32,535 bases of DNA from Chloroflexota bacterium (GCA_026389845.1 JAPLHB010000010.1:1-32535), one strand, 5' to 3'. Positions 1 through 7,560 are shown, counted from the first letter of the stretch. The notes: generated by a model from the sequence alone, not told the origin. Program-made: numbers and translations.

Positions 1-1
1 C

Positions 2-667
2 GCGCAACTGGAACAGGGCATCGCGGACATCAACACCGAATCCAAGATGCAGGCGCACCTGCACATCCTGGAAGCGATTCGCGTGCGGCTGCAGGGGCAG
101 GCCGGCAACAGCGACAACGAGATCACCAATCCGCAGCGGGTTAAGCGGCTGAACCAAGTGCTCGTCGGCACCGATCCGGTGTTGATTGACGCTTACGGCC
201 TGGTGAACTTCTTTGGCCGCAAGCCCAAGGAGTTGCTCCACGTCCTGCTGGCAGGCGAGGCCGGCCTGGGCGAGATGGACATCGAGAAGGCCGCGGCCGA
301 TGGCCGCCTGCGCACGTTCATCGCCGGCCAGCCCACGCCGACCCCCACGGCGACTGCGACCCGCCCCCCGACGCCGACCGTGCCGCCGACGCCGACCCCA
401 CCCGGTCCCACCGCCACGCCGACAATCGTGCCGACCCATACACCCTTGCCCACGGCCGCAGCCATCGCCACGCCCGAGGCCGTCGCCAAGAAGGCTGCAT
501 CAGCCGGCCCAGCCGTCGCCGACCCGGCGCCTTTCTTGCGCGGGGCATTGATTCCCGCGGCCGCGGTCGTGCTCGGCGCGGGCGCAGTGGTGCGCAATCA
601 CCTGGGGCGGACAGGCCCGACGACACCGCAACAGGAGGGCGATCATGCAAGCGACGATCAAGGTTAA
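2..667 (+). CDS. DUF362-type protein, 3' end (5' end outside window)
   Basis: The reading frame is open from the first bases of the window, so this is the C-terminal part of a longer gene. The segment VGTDPVLIDAYG followed by a GlGEMDI-like stretch resembles the end of the DUF362 domain, a family often encoded beside ferredoxin-like proteins. After it come about 45 residues of Pro/Thr-rich linker (about 341-470), a common cell-surface spacer in Chloroflexota, then a hydrophobic segment ending in Val-Val before an Arg/His-containing tail, which reads as a C-terminal membrane anchor. The stop overlaps the start of the downstream polyferredoxin gene by 23 bp, so the two are probably co-transcribed. 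The family call rests on a short conserved segment and is moderate; the anchor and linker are directly visible. Confidence 0.6.
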   Translation, partial: AQLEQGIADINTESKMQAHLHILEAIRVRLQGQAGNSDNEITNPQRVKRLNQVLVGTDPVLIDAYGLVNFFGRKPKELLHVLLAGEAGLGEMDIEKAAADGRLRTFIAGQPTPTPTATATRPPTPTVPPTPTPPGPTATPTIVPTHTPLPTAAAIATPEAVAKKAASAGPAVADPAPFLRGALIPAAAVVLGAGAVVRNHLGRTGPTTPQQEGDHASDDQG

Positions 668-2315
668 GCAAGTGCCTGGCACGTTCGGACGTGCCAGGCA
701 CTTGCGGTCTGGTTCCGCGAACCGTATCGCCCGCCGGGCCGTGCAGATCGGTTTCCTGTTGCTGTTCCTCTATCCGCTGGTCCCGATCATCTATCGGAAG
801 CTGACTTCGCAACCCGCGCCGGTCTTCGATTCGTGGCTGCTGCTGTGGGATCCACTGCTGCTGCTCGGCCACGTCGTCCGGCAGAATTGGACTGTGGCGG
901 CAATCGTCACGCCGCTGCTGTTGGTCGCGTTGACGCTGGTCTTGGGCCGGTTCTTCTGCGGATGGGTCTGCCCCGTGGGGACAACGCTCGACTTGGCGCG
1001 GCCGATGGCGTTTTTGCGGGGGGGCAAGACGCAAAACGCAAAACGCAAAACGCAAAACGCAGCACGCAGCACGCAGCACGCAACACGTAAATTTTTCCCG
1101 TCCAACACGAACAGCATCCTTCGTTACTATTTCTTGATCGCGGTGCTGGCGGGCGGAGCGCTCTCGCTGCAAGCCCTGGGGCTGCTCGACCCGCTCGTGA
1201 TCTTCCACCGGGCGTCCACCGCAATCGCCACCGATCTCTTTGTCCTGCAACAGCCCGCACTACGGGCGTTCTTCTCGTTCGTCTCGCTGATCTTCCTGGG
1301 CATCCTCGCGCTGGAGCTGTGGCAGCCGCGCTTCTGGTGCCGCAACCTGTGTCCGCTCGGCGCGTTGATCAGCGTCTTCTCCCGGTTCAGCCTGCTCAAC
1401 CGCCGGGTGGGTGAGGCGTGTACCCTGTGCGCTGAGTGCCGCCGCGCGTGCCCCATGAATGCCATCCCCCTGCGCGAGCCGCATAACACCGATTATGCCA
1501 ACTGCACCTTCTGCCTGGAATGCGAGGCCGCGTGCCCGAACGAGGGGGTGACGTTTGGATTTGGGACACTGGCAGGGAAGGTTTGGCAGCGGGTGAAAGC
1601 GAATCGGCAAATCAGCGAATCAACAAATCAGCAAATCAGCGAGTCAGCAAATCAGCGAGTCAGCGAATCAGCGGGGGAGGTCCCTGCACCCCTGCGCCCC
1701 CGCTCCCCTGCACCGTTACGTGGGGAATATGTGCCGAAGCAGAAGCCCCTGGGCCTCCAACTCTCCCGCCGGCAATTCATCGGCGGGGCCGCGGCGGGGG
1801 CGGCGGGGCTGGCGATTGTGCCGATCGTCGGGCTGGATCGCCGCGGCGCGGTGATCCGACCGCCGGGCGCGCTGCCCGAGGACGAGTTCGTGCGCACCTG
1901 TATCCTGTGCCAGGAGTGCGTGCGGGTCTGCACCACGGGCGGCTTGCGGCCGACCTTCCTGGAAGCGGGGATCGCGGCGATGGGCACGCCGCATCTGTTG
2001 CCGCGGACGGGCGCATGTACCCTCAACCCCAGTTGTCCGCACCTGTGCGCGGCGGTCTGCCCGGTCGGCGCCATCCAGCCCCTGCCGCCGGAGCAGATGC
2101 GGCTGGGCCGCGCCGTGGTGGATCACCCGCTTTGCCTGGCGTGGGATCAGCAGGTCAAGTGCCTGGTGTGCGTGGAGGCGTGCCTGGTGGAGGCGGCGCA
2201 GATGTACAACGGCCGCATCATCGTGGATCCGACGCGCTGCACCGGCTGCGGCCGCTGCGAGAACGCGTGTCCGGTGGCGGGGGGCGCGATTCATGTCACG
2301 CCAAACCGTGCTTGA
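645..2315 (+). CDS. Membrane polyferredoxin (NapH-like half fused to NapG-like ferredoxin half)
   Basis: A 556-residue protein likely moving electrons through several [4Fe-4S] clusters across or along the membrane. The N-terminal half has hydrophobic helices (about residues 30-50, 75-110, 160-185, 205-225), the NapH/CcoG-type signature CGWVCPVG near residue 105 and NLCPLG near 234, then two 4Fe-4S motifs (CTLCAECRRACP near 259, CTFCLECEAACP near 287). The second half begins with a twin-arginine-like LSRRQFIGG segment near 373, followed by CILCQECVRVC, CPHLCAAVCP, CLVCVEACL and CTGCGRCENACP, like a periplasmic NapG-type ferredoxin. The start is supported by AGGAGGG 5 bp upstream of the ATG. 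Three repeat-like insertions lie in frame: a 36-bp perfect palindrome at 669-704, a heptamer tract at 1029-1091 and an octamer tract at about 1600-1673, the last two in loops or linkers. The exact redox partner is unknown. Confidence 0.8.
   Translation: MQATIKVKQVPGTFGRARHLRSGSANRIARRAVQIGFLLLFLYPLVPIIYRKLTSQPAPVFDSWLLLWDPLLLLGHVVRQNWTVAAIVTPLLLVALTLVLGRFFCGWVCPVGTTLDLARPMAFLRGGKTQNAKRKTQNAARSTQHATRKFFPSNTNSILRYYFLIAVLAGGALSLQALGLLDPLVIFHRASTAIATDLFVLQQPALRAFFSFVSLIFLGILALELWQPRFWCRNLCPLGALISVFSRFSLLNRRVGEACTLCAECRRACPMNAIPLREPHNTDYANCTFCLECEAACPNEGVTFGFGTLAGKVWQRVKANRQISESTNQQISESANQRVSESAGEVPAPLRPRSPAPLRGEYVPKQKPLGLQLSRRQFIGGAAAGAAGLAIVPIVGLDRRGAVIRPPGALPEDEFVRTCILCQECVRVCTTGGLRPTFLEAGIAAMGTPHLLPRTGACTLNPSCPHLCAAVCPVGAIQPLPPEQMRLGRAVVDHPLCLAWDQQVKCLVCVEACLVEAAQMYNGRIIVDPTRCTGCGRCENACPVAGGAIHVTPNRA
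669..704. repeat. 36-bp perfect palindrome inside the 5' end of a CDS
   Basis: Two 16-nt arms (669-684 and 689-704) are perfect reverse complements around a 4-nt TCGG loop. The palindrome starts 1 bp after the stop of the DUF362-type gene and occupies codons 9-20 of the polyferredoxin gene. It could act as a terminator-like structure for the upstream gene, or simply be a mobile palindromic repeat captured in a reading frame. It lacks a T-run, so an intrinsic terminator is not well supported. Confidence 0.8.
1029..1091. repeat. Heptamer tandem repeat within a CDS (ACGCAAA/ACGCAGC)
   Basis: Nine consecutive 7-bp units (four ACGCAAA, three ACGCAGC, one ACGCAAC and one degenerate ACGTAAA) make 63 bp, exactly 21 codons. 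The encoded peptide repeats every seven residues (KTQNAKR, KTQNAAR, STQHATR). It lies in a loop between membrane segments of the polyferredoxin. Confidence 0.9.
1600..1673. repeat. Octamer tandem repeat within a CDS (AATCAGCG-type)
   Basis: About nine degenerate copies of an 8-bp unit (AATCAGCA/AATCAGCG/AGTCAGCG) make about 72 bp, so the frame is kept. The encoded Gln/Ser/Asn-rich stretch is the linker between the NapH-like and NapG-like halves of the polyferredoxin. Confidence 0.85.
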
Positions 2316-2340
2316 CTCGCCAATCCCAACATGCTACAAT
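2312..2340 (+). promoter_or_regulatory. Sigma70-type promoter of the TumE-like gene pair
   Basis: TTGACT (2312-2317) and TACAAT (2335-2340) are separated by 17 bp, each one mismatch from consensus. The -35 box overlaps the stop codon of the polyferredoxin gene, so the following pair can be transcribed on its own. Transcription would begin about 10 bases before the first possible ATG, giving a very short leader that still includes the GA-rich ribosome-binding sequence. Confidence 0.7.
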
Positions 2341-2355
2341 CAGCCAGAGGGGGTG

Positions 2356-2643
2356 ATGATGATGACTTTGGGGGAACTGATTCAAGACATTCACGGCCTG
2401 GGCAGGGAATTGGAACTCTATGAGAGGAAGTATGGTATCCTCTCCAGAGATTTCTACAAGTTGTACACGAGCGGGGAATTGCCCGACGAAGAGCTTGAGC
2501 AGATTGATGAATACGGCCGTTGGGCGGCTTTCTACAAGATCAAACTGGAGCGTGAAGCTGCATACGCGAAGTTGGTCAAGAAACGCCTGGCGACGTTTCG
2601 AGCTTCTCCGCGCCCCGTTCCGCTTGGCCTGCCGGCGAGTTGA
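2356..2643 (+). CDS. Small helical protein, putative antitoxin partner of TumE-like protein
   Basis: A 95-residue, highly charged protein without membrane segments. It is rich in Glu, Tyr and Lys and looks mostly alpha-helical (LIQDIHGLGRELELYERKYG near the N-terminus). Three consecutive ATG codons at 2356-2364 follow AGAGGGGG (2346-2353), so the exact start among them is uncertain; a longer reading from further upstream would run through the promoter and is unlikely. The next gene begins within its stop codon, the tight coupling typical of toxin-antitoxin pairs. Its role as the antitoxin is inferred from position: members of the DUF6516/TumE toxin family usually follow a small gene of this size. 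I do not see a classical DNA-binding motif. Confidence 0.65.
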   Translation: MMMTLGELIQDIHGLGRELELYERKYGILSRDFYKLYTSGELPDEELEQIDEYGRWAAFYKIKLEREAAYAKLVKKRLATFRASPRPVPLGLPAS

Positions 2644-3050
2644 ATATGCTGTCCTCGCTCATCAGTTACAGCCGCTTCATCTACACCATTGCTGACCGAC
2701 ACCCGTCGGTCAAACGGTCTACTCTGGTTCTTAAACCGACAGGAGTCGCCGTTGGCGAATTGGAAGGCCGACTGGAGTTTGAGAGCGGTATCACGCTCAG
2801 GGTCTACGAGGTGATCAACTTTGCTTCGGGGACCCTGACTTACTATTCATACTCCGTCTATCGAGGCGAGGAACGGCTTTACTGGTACGATCCTCAGCCA
2901 CACCCCGGTTCGTTGGCGCTGGCCAGCACACATCCTCATCACAAACACGTTCCTCCGGACATCAAGCATAACCGTGTCCCCGCGCCGGACCTGAGATTCG
3001 ACCAACCGAATCTGCCCTTCCTCATTCGGGAAATCGAGCAGGTTCTTTAG
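2640..3050 (+). CDS. TumE-like (DUF6516 family) putative toxin
   Basis: A 136-residue protein with the conserved C-terminal signature of the DUF6516/TumE family: YSYSVYRGEERLYWYD, then STHPHHKHVPPDIKHNR, and a terminal PNLPFLIREIE segment. The His-rich PHHKHVPPDIKHN block is the family hallmark and is intact. Members are annotated as toxins of two-gene toxin-antitoxin modules, with a small antitoxin gene upstream, as here. The start is TTG at 2640, overlapping the upstream stop by 4 bp; ATG at 2646 is an alternative giving two fewer residues. The gene converges on the lipoprotein gene at 3064 with only 13 bp between them. The family assignment is strong; the biochemical activity is not visible in the sequence. 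Confidence 0.8.
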   Translation: MNMLSSLISYSRFIYTIADRHPSVKRSTLVLKPTGVAVGELEGRLEFESGITLRVYEVINFASGTLTYYSYSVYRGEERLYWYDPQPHPGSLALASTHPHHKHVPPDIKHNRVPAPDLRFDQPNLPFLIREIEQVL

Positions 3051-3063
3051 CAGACCGCGGCGA

Positions 3064-4425
3064 CTATGGGACGTTTTGGGCGATCTCGAGCGCCGACACT
3101 GCTCCATCCTTTCCCAGTAGATACATCTTCCCATCGGCCATGACCGGTCCCGCCGCCAGCCAATCGCCCGTGTCCATCTGCCAGAGTGGTTTGCCCGTTG
3201 CCGCGTCCACCGCGTAGAGGTTGGGATCGCCGGCGGCGACGTAGAATACCGTTGTTCCCACGACCGCCGGCGAATAGGGCACGGGGCTGGCCGCGCGCAC
3301 GTCCCATCGTTCATCGCCCGTCATCACGTCGAGCGCGGTTAGTGTCCGCCCGGCCGACGCCAGGTAGACGGTGTCGCTGATCACGATGGGCCGGGCATAG
3401 ATGGCGTCGGCCGACGAGTAGCGCCAATATTCTCCGCCCGAGGCCACGGCCAGGACGTAGAGCCGGCTGTCGCCCGCGCCGACGAAGACGCGTCCCCCCG
3501 CGACCGTCGGCTGGCTCTCCACTGGCCCCTGTGCCAACACCCCCGGCCCCCACTGCTCGGCGCCCGTGGCCGCATCCACGGCCCAGATGCGCCCGGCCGC
3601 GTCCCCGAAATAGAGCACGCCCTCGGCCACGGTCGGGCTGCCGGTGAGCGGACGCACCGCGGCGGTCTGCCACTGCACCACCCCATCGGCCAGGCTGGCG
3701 GCATAGAGGCTGCCGTCGCCCGATGGGCAATAGATCAGGTCGCCCGCGAGGGCCGGAGCCGTGTAGATCGGCGCCGAGGTCGCCAGTTCCCATCGCTTGC
3801 TGCCATCGGTCGCGTCCAGCGCGTAGAGCGCGCCATCCTCGCCGCCGACGAAAACCAGCCCCTCGCCGGCCGCCGGGGCCGAGGTGATGCGCGTCGGCAG
3901 CTTGATCTCCCACGCGGGCGCGCCCGTCGCCGCGGCCATCGCCTTCACCCGGCCATCCTCGAACGCAACGTAGAGCGCGGTTCCGGCCATCGTCATGCCG
4001 GTCGGCAGGCCGCCGGGCGTCTCGACCTGCCAGAGGGGCTTGAGCCGCGTGCTATCGCCCGGTTTGACGTCGAGTGCGGCCAACTCCTGCGCCAATCCTG
4101 TGTCTGCGGGCGCCAGCGCGGCCGCCTGCTGTAGGTAGTGCTGCGCCAGCCGGCGGCGACCTTGTGTCGCATAGGCGCGGGCCAGCTTGCGCAAGGCCAT
4201 CACGTTGCGCTCGTCCTGGGCCACGGCCTGGCGATAGGAGAGGATCGCTTCGGCCGCGCGGCCGTCGGCCGATAGGCGGTCGCCTTCGGCCTCGTAACGG
4301 GCCGTGGGGCTTTGCAGTTGGGCACGGAGGGTATCCACTAACTGCCCACCGCTGCATCCACTCAGAATGGGGATGAGCAGGAAGGCCAGCAGCAATGATG
4401 AGAGCAACGATGGTGAGCGCGACAA
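3064..4425 (-). CDS. Lipoprotein with TPR segment and PQQ-type beta-propeller repeats
   Basis: A 453-residue exported protein. The N-terminus has a hydrophobic stretch followed by the lipobox LSGC, so it is probably anchored outside the membrane by Cys24. Residues about 40-110 form TPR-like helices (YEAEGDRLSADGRAAEAILSY and a following pair). The rest consists of about seven propeller blades with the recurring pattern 'LYALDAxTGxxxW' (for example ALYALDATDGSKRWEL, LYAVDAATGKPLWQ), typical of PQQ-like or BamB-like propellers. Catalytic residues of quinoprotein dehydrogenases are not evident, so a scaffolding or binding role is more likely than an enzyme. The start is the TTG at 4425, because a stop codon lies two codons upstream. 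The gene is preceded by dispersed repeats, with no partner gene in an obvious operon. Confidence 0.8.
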   Translation of the reverse strand: MSRSPSLLSSLLLAFLLIPILSGCSGGQLVDTLRAQLQSPTARYEAEGDRLSADGRAAEAILSYRQAVAQDERNVMALRKLARAYATQGRRRLAQHYLQQAAALAPADTGLAQELAALDVKPGDSTRLKPLWQVETPGGLPTGMTMAGTALYVAFEDGRVKAMAAATGAPAWEIKLPTRITSAPAAGEGLVFVGGEDGALYALDATDGSKRWELATSAPIYTAPALAGDLIYCPSGDGSLYAASLADGVVQWQTAAVRPLTGSPTVAEGVLYFGDAAGRIWAVDAATGAEQWGPGVLAQGPVESQPTVAGGRVFVGAGDSRLYVLAVASGGEYWRYSSADAIYARPIVISDTVYLASAGRTLTALDVMTGDERWDVRAASPVPYSPAVVGTTVFYVAAGDPNLYAVDAATGKPLWQMDTGDWLAAGPVMADGKMYLLGKDGAVSALEIAQNVP

Positions 4426-4899
4426 TCCTCAAAACCCCCGAGCAATGATACCGGCACGGTCAGATACCGGCCCAAGCGCGAAGTATACCGCAAAAGTATC
4501 GGCGGCTTCGGTGTCATTCTGAGCGGGTCTACCTCAAATCTTCCGCGACGGCGTGACACCAGCGAAGAATCTCCTTGCCGCAACGAGACCCTTCGCTGGT
4601 GACACGCCGCAACGCAATTCACGGGACCAACTCGCTGCTCAGAAACTTGCTACACGAGATGCTTCGCTAGATATTCGCCGCAACGATCATTGGCTGGTAG
4701 ACCCGCTCAGCATGACAAGCGCAGGAGTTTCTTCCTTCAAGAATGCCGCCGCGCGGCATGGCAGTTCTCAGGGTGACGTACCCCGGCAGTTTTGCGTCCT
4801 ACCCCCCAAAGCGGTTTGGGACAGGCGGGCACGGTCAGAGACCGGCCTGAGCATAGTTCCCTCAGTTCCCCCAGTTCCCTCAGTTCCCCCCGTTCCCGG
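4426..4899. repeat. 474-bp gene-free region made of palindromic repeats
   Basis: No coding sequence is supported here. The region contains two copies of a short hairpin motif (4453-4477 and 4828-4853), a MITE-like element with 21-bp terminal inverted repeats (4513-4716), an outer pair of CGCAAAA ends (4489 and 4796), a small hairpin at about 4743-4759, and a 9-bp tandem repeat (AGTTCCCTC-type, 4855-4899) that runs up to the stop codon of the acyl-CoA dehydrogenase gene. Open frames across this region are by-products of the repeats. Confidence 0.8.
4513..4716. mobile_element. MITE-like element with 21-bp terminal inverted repeats
   Basis: The left end (4513-4533, beginning GTCATTCTGAGCGGG) and right end (4696-4716) are inverted copies matching at 20 of 21 positions. 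The 204-bp interior has no gene but has a further hairpin (CCAGCGAAG with CTTCGCTGG). A 21-bp interior segment (4579-4599) is repeated exactly, in reverse orientation, at 28118-28138 in another element of this window. This suggests a dispersed non-autonomous family; no transposase is nearby. Confidence 0.7.
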
Positions 4900-6042
4900 T
4901 CACCCCTTCGTCAACTCCCGCGCGATAATCACCCGCATGATCTGGCTCGTGCCTTCGTAGATCTGGTAGATCTTGGCGTCGCGCATCAGCTTTTCCACGG
5001 GGTATTCGCGGCTGTAGCCGTAGCCGCCGAAAACCTGGACTGCGTCGGTGGTGGCTTTCATGGCCGTGTCCGCGGCGAAGGCTTTGGCCGCGGCCGCCTC
5101 CAGGACGTTGGGCTGGCCGCCATCTACCAGCCAGGCGGCCCGGCGCACCAGCAACTCGGCCGCGGCGATATTGATCGCCATCTCGGCCAGCATGAAGCTG
5201 ATCGCCTGCTGCGCGACGAGCGGCTTGCCGAACGCCTTGCGTTCCTGGGCGTAGCGCGTCGCCTCATCCAACGCCCGCCGCGCCACCCCCACGGCCGCGG
5301 CCGAGACGGGCGGACGCGACCGGTCGAACACCTTCATGGCGATCAGGAAGCCGTCGCCGTCGTTGCCCAGGCGGTTTGCGGCCGGCACAGCCACGTCTTC
5401 CAGGATGATCTCGCCGGTCCAGGCCGCGTGCTGGCCCAGCTTCGGGATCGGCTTGCCCAGAGTGACGCCCGGCCAGGTGTGGTCTACGATGAACGTGCTC
5501 ATCCCCTTGTGCCGCGCCTCGGGGTCGGTCCTGGCGAAGATGATGGAAAAACTGGATACGGGCGCGTTGGTGATCCAGGTCTTCGTGCCGTTGAGGATGT
5601 AGTCGTCGCCGCTGCGGACGGCCGTGGTAAGGATGCCGGCCACGTCGGAGCCGGCGGCCGGCTCGGTGAGGGCATAGGCCGCCAACTGCCCGCCGGTGGT
5701 CAACCTGGGTAGATAGCGTTCCCGCTGGTCAGCGTTACCGGCCAGGATGATCGGCCAGGCGGCCAGGTTGTTCAGCATGAGGGCCGTTTGGATGCCGGAG
5801 CACGCCCACGCCAGCTCCTCGTTGACGATGCACTCTTCCAGCACCCCCAGGCCGGGGCCGCCGTACTGTTCGGGGACGTTAGAGCTGAGCAGCCCGGCCC
5901 GCTGCGCCTTCTTGATGATCGGCCAGGGAAACTCGTCGGCCTGGTCGTAGTGCTCCGCCTTCGGCAAGATCTCCTTCCGGGCGAAGCTCCGCGCCATTTC
6001 GCGGATCATTTCCTGTTCTTCGGTGAGGTTGAAGTCGAGCAT
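4900..6042 (-). CDS. Acyl-CoA dehydrogenase
   Basis: A 380-residue FAD-dependent enzyme of the acyl-CoA dehydrogenase family, expected to introduce the alpha-beta double bond in acyl-CoA during fatty-acid or branched-chain amino-acid breakdown. The N-terminal helical domain starts [19 protein letters not shown], the middle domain has [11 protein letters not shown] and TKTWITNA (FAD/substrate contacts), and the C-terminal domain has [17 protein letters not shown] followed by [13 protein letters not shown], where the Glu is the usual catalytic base of short/medium-chain members. Length is normal. The start at 6042 is preferred because GGAGG lies 7 bp upstream; a longer form would begin in the ribosome-binding region. 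rsmG lies 33 bp upstream in the same direction. Substrate chain length cannot be told from sequence. Confidence 0.93.
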   Translation of the reverse strand: MLDFNLTEEQEMIREMARSFARKEILPKAEHYDQADEFPWPIIKKAQRAGLLSSNVPEQYGGPGLGVLEECIVNEELAWACSGIQTALMLNNLAAWPIILAGNADQRERYLPRLTTGGQLAAYALTEPAAGSDVAGILTTAVRSGDDYILNGTKTWITNAPVSSFSIIFARTDPEARHKGMSTFIVDHTWPGVTLGKPIPKLGQHAAWTGEIILEDVAVPAANRLGNDGDGFLIAMKVFDRSRPPVSAAAVGVARRALDEATRYAQERKAFGKPLVAQQAISFMLAEMAINIAAAELLVRRAAWLVDGGQPNVLEAAAAKAFAADTAMKATTDAVQVFGGYGYSREYPVEKLMRDAKIYQIYEGTSQIMRVIIARELTKG

Positions 6043-6075
6043 GTGAGCACCTCCAATGTCTGTCACCCCATCGCC

Positions 6076-6858
6076 CTACACTTCTCCCGTGTCCTCCCCG
6101 CACTCTGGATTCTCCTTGCACCCCAGCGGCTGCTTTCGCGGCAAGCCGCGGCCGCGGGGATAGCCTTCCGGCGTCTGCGACACCTTGTCAATCACCACCA
6201 GCACGCGGGTTTCGGCCAGACCGGGAACTTCGATGGGGATGAGGCGAGTCAGTTGGCCGCCGAGGAAACGGATGGCGTATTCGGCCGCCAACGCCTCCTC
6301 GTGTGCGGCCGAGCCTTTGTAGGCCACGATCCGGCCGCCGCGTCGGGCCAAGGGTAGCAGATATTCCACCAGCGTCGGCAGGGAGGCGACCGCGCGGGCC
6401 AGGACGAGGTCGTAGGTCGCGCGATGCGGCTCGCGCAACGCCAACTCCTCGGCGCGGCCGTGGACGAACTGCACGTCACCCAGGCCGAGCTTCTCCGCCA
6501 CGTGCTCCATGAAGCGCACCTTTTTGCCCGTCGCCTCGATGGCCGAAAGGCGCAGCTTGGACCAGACCACGCGCAACGCCAGTCCGGGCAGCCCCGCGCC
6601 CGCGCCCACATCCACCGCGCGCACGTTCCGGCCCAGCAGCGCGGTCAGTGGTACGCCTTCCAACGCGGCCAGGGCTGGCAGCAGCGCCAGCGAGTCCAGG
6701 TAGTGACGGATCTCCACCTGCTCTGGGTCGGTGACGGCGGTCAGATTGAACCGCTCGTTCCATGCCAGCAGTTCGCTGGTGAAAGCGTCGAAGGCGGTTG
6801 CCTGGGCGGGGGTCAGCGGCAGTCCCAGTTGGGCCGCACCCGAAACCAATCTTTGCAT
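6076..6858 (-). CDS. rsmG: 16S rRNA (guanine(527)-N(7))-methyltransferase RsmG
   Basis: A 260-residue SAM-dependent methyltransferase that modifies G527 of 16S rRNA. The SAM-binding motif VDVGAGAGLPGLALRV is clear, followed by the acidic end of strand two (SAIEATGKKVRF) and the family segment LARAVASLPTLVEYLLPL. The N-terminal LGLPLTPAQATAFDAFTSELLAWNERFNLTAV is the typical RsmG beginning and fixes the start at 6858; an upstream extension would read through a hairpin repeat. TATAAT on the coding strand sits about 7 bases before this ATG, so the mRNA may be nearly leaderless. The gene is well away from mnmG/parA, its common partners. Confidence 0.93.
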   Translation of the reverse strand: MQRLVSGAAQLGLPLTPAQATAFDAFTSELLAWNERFNLTAVTDPEQVEIRHYLDSLALLPALAALEGVPLTALLGRNVRAVDVGAGAGLPGLALRVVWSKLRLSAIEATGKKVRFMEHVAEKLGLGDVQFVHGRAEELALREPHRATYDLVLARAVASLPTLVEYLLPLARRGGRIVAYKGSAAHEEALAAEYAIRFLGGQLTRLIPIEVPGLAETRVLVVIDKVSQTPEGYPRGRGLPRKQPLGCKENPECGEDTGEV

Positions 6859-6864
6859 GGCAGC

Positions 6865-6870
6865 ATTATA
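6865..6870 (-). promoter_or_regulatory. Perfect -10 box before rsmG
   Basis: TATAAT on the - strand ends 7 bases before the proposed ATG of rsmG (6858), which would place the transcription start at or next to the start codon. No good -35 hexamer is visible at 16-18 bp; the hairpin arm occupies that place. Confidence 0.45.
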
Positions 6871-6873
6871 CAA

Positions 6874-6904
6874 CAGGCCGGGTTTCTTGGAGAAACCCGG
6901 CCTG
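6874..6904 (-). terminator. Perfect 14-bp hairpin between the TetR gene and rsmG
   Basis: The arms 6874-6887 and 6891-6904 are perfect complements with a 3-nt loop. The structure lies after the TetR-family gene in the direction of transcription, so it could terminate that transcript, although no clear U-tract follows. It may equally be a dispersed palindromic repeat. Confidence 0.5.
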
Positions 6905-6960
6905 TGCCAAATGATTCTCTCGGCACGGTCAGAGACCGGCCCGAGCATTCGAGGACGACT

Positions 6961-7560
6961 TTACGCGGTCATCCCAATCAGCAACAGTTCCAAAATGCCC
7001 GTCAGACGTTCAGCCAGGGGATACGGGTCGTCGGCAGCACACCAGCGCACCAATTGCTGCAGGTAGAGTGCGTCCAGGGCCGCGGCAAGCATGTCGGGAT
7101 CCAGCTCGGGGTTGACCTCGCCCGCGCGTTGCGCCTGGCGCAGGAGCAGCGCGGCCATCGGTTGGATGCTAAACCCGCCGGCATCACCGGCCAGCAGATC
7201 CCCCACGCTGATGCCCTTGCGGAAGATCAGGCAGACCATCTCGCGGTCGCGCTCCAGGCTGTTCGCCAGAGCCGCCAGCAGCCGCTTGAGCTTGCCGACG
7301 GAAGTCAGGCCGGTGCCGTTGGACAGCGTCGCCGCGCCCAGCCGGCCGATCTCGCGCGACCCCAAGTAGCGCAGCACGGCGTCCTTGGTCGGAAAGTAAT
7401 TGAAAAAGGTGCCTTTTGCCAGGTCGGCCTGCTTGGTGATCTGATCTACGGTCGTCGCCTCGTAGCCCTGCGTTCTAAACAGGGACACGGCCGCCTCATA
7501 GAGACGCTCGCGGCGTTCGAATTTGCCTCGCTCGCGTTTGCCGGCAGCAGATGGCATCAT
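6961..7560 (-). CDS. TetR-family transcriptional regulator
   Basis: A 200-residue regulator with an N-terminal TetR helix-turn-helix: RERLYEAAVSLFRTQGY, then TTVDQITKQADLAKGTFFNYF, with the characteristic GTFFNYFPTKDAVL end of the recognition helix. The C-terminal ligand-binding domain is helical and not identifiable (AALDALYLQQLVRWCA near the end). The start is one of two adjacent ATGs at 7560/7557, preceded by GGAGAAG; a longer form would include a poorly conserved 22-residue extension. The gene stands alone between repeat-filled gaps, so its target genes cannot be inferred; the downstream rsmG and acyl-CoA dehydrogenase genes are co-oriented, and fatty-acid genes are common targets of this family. 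Confidence 0.88.
   Translation of the reverse strand: MMPSAAGKRERGKFERRERLYEAAVSLFRTQGYEATTVDQITKQADLAKGTFFNYFPTKDAVLRYLGSREIGRLGAATLSNGTGLTSVGKLKRLLAALANSLERDREMVCLIFRKGISVGDLLAGDAGGFSIQPMAALLLRQAQRAGEVNPELDPDMLAAALDALYLQQLVRWCAADDPYPLAERLTGILELLLIGMTA

Noticed and set aside
4052..4432. Alternative - strand frame beginning with a signal-peptide-like sequence at the 5' end of the lipoprotein gene
   Set aside because: It is out of frame with the propeller protein and becomes Arg/Gly-rich after about 25 residues; the in-frame lipobox start at 4425 is better.
4553..4960. Open frame on the + strand before the acyl-CoA dehydrogenase gene
   Set aside because: It runs through inverted-repeat elements and a 9-bp tandem repeat and has no recognisable protein features.
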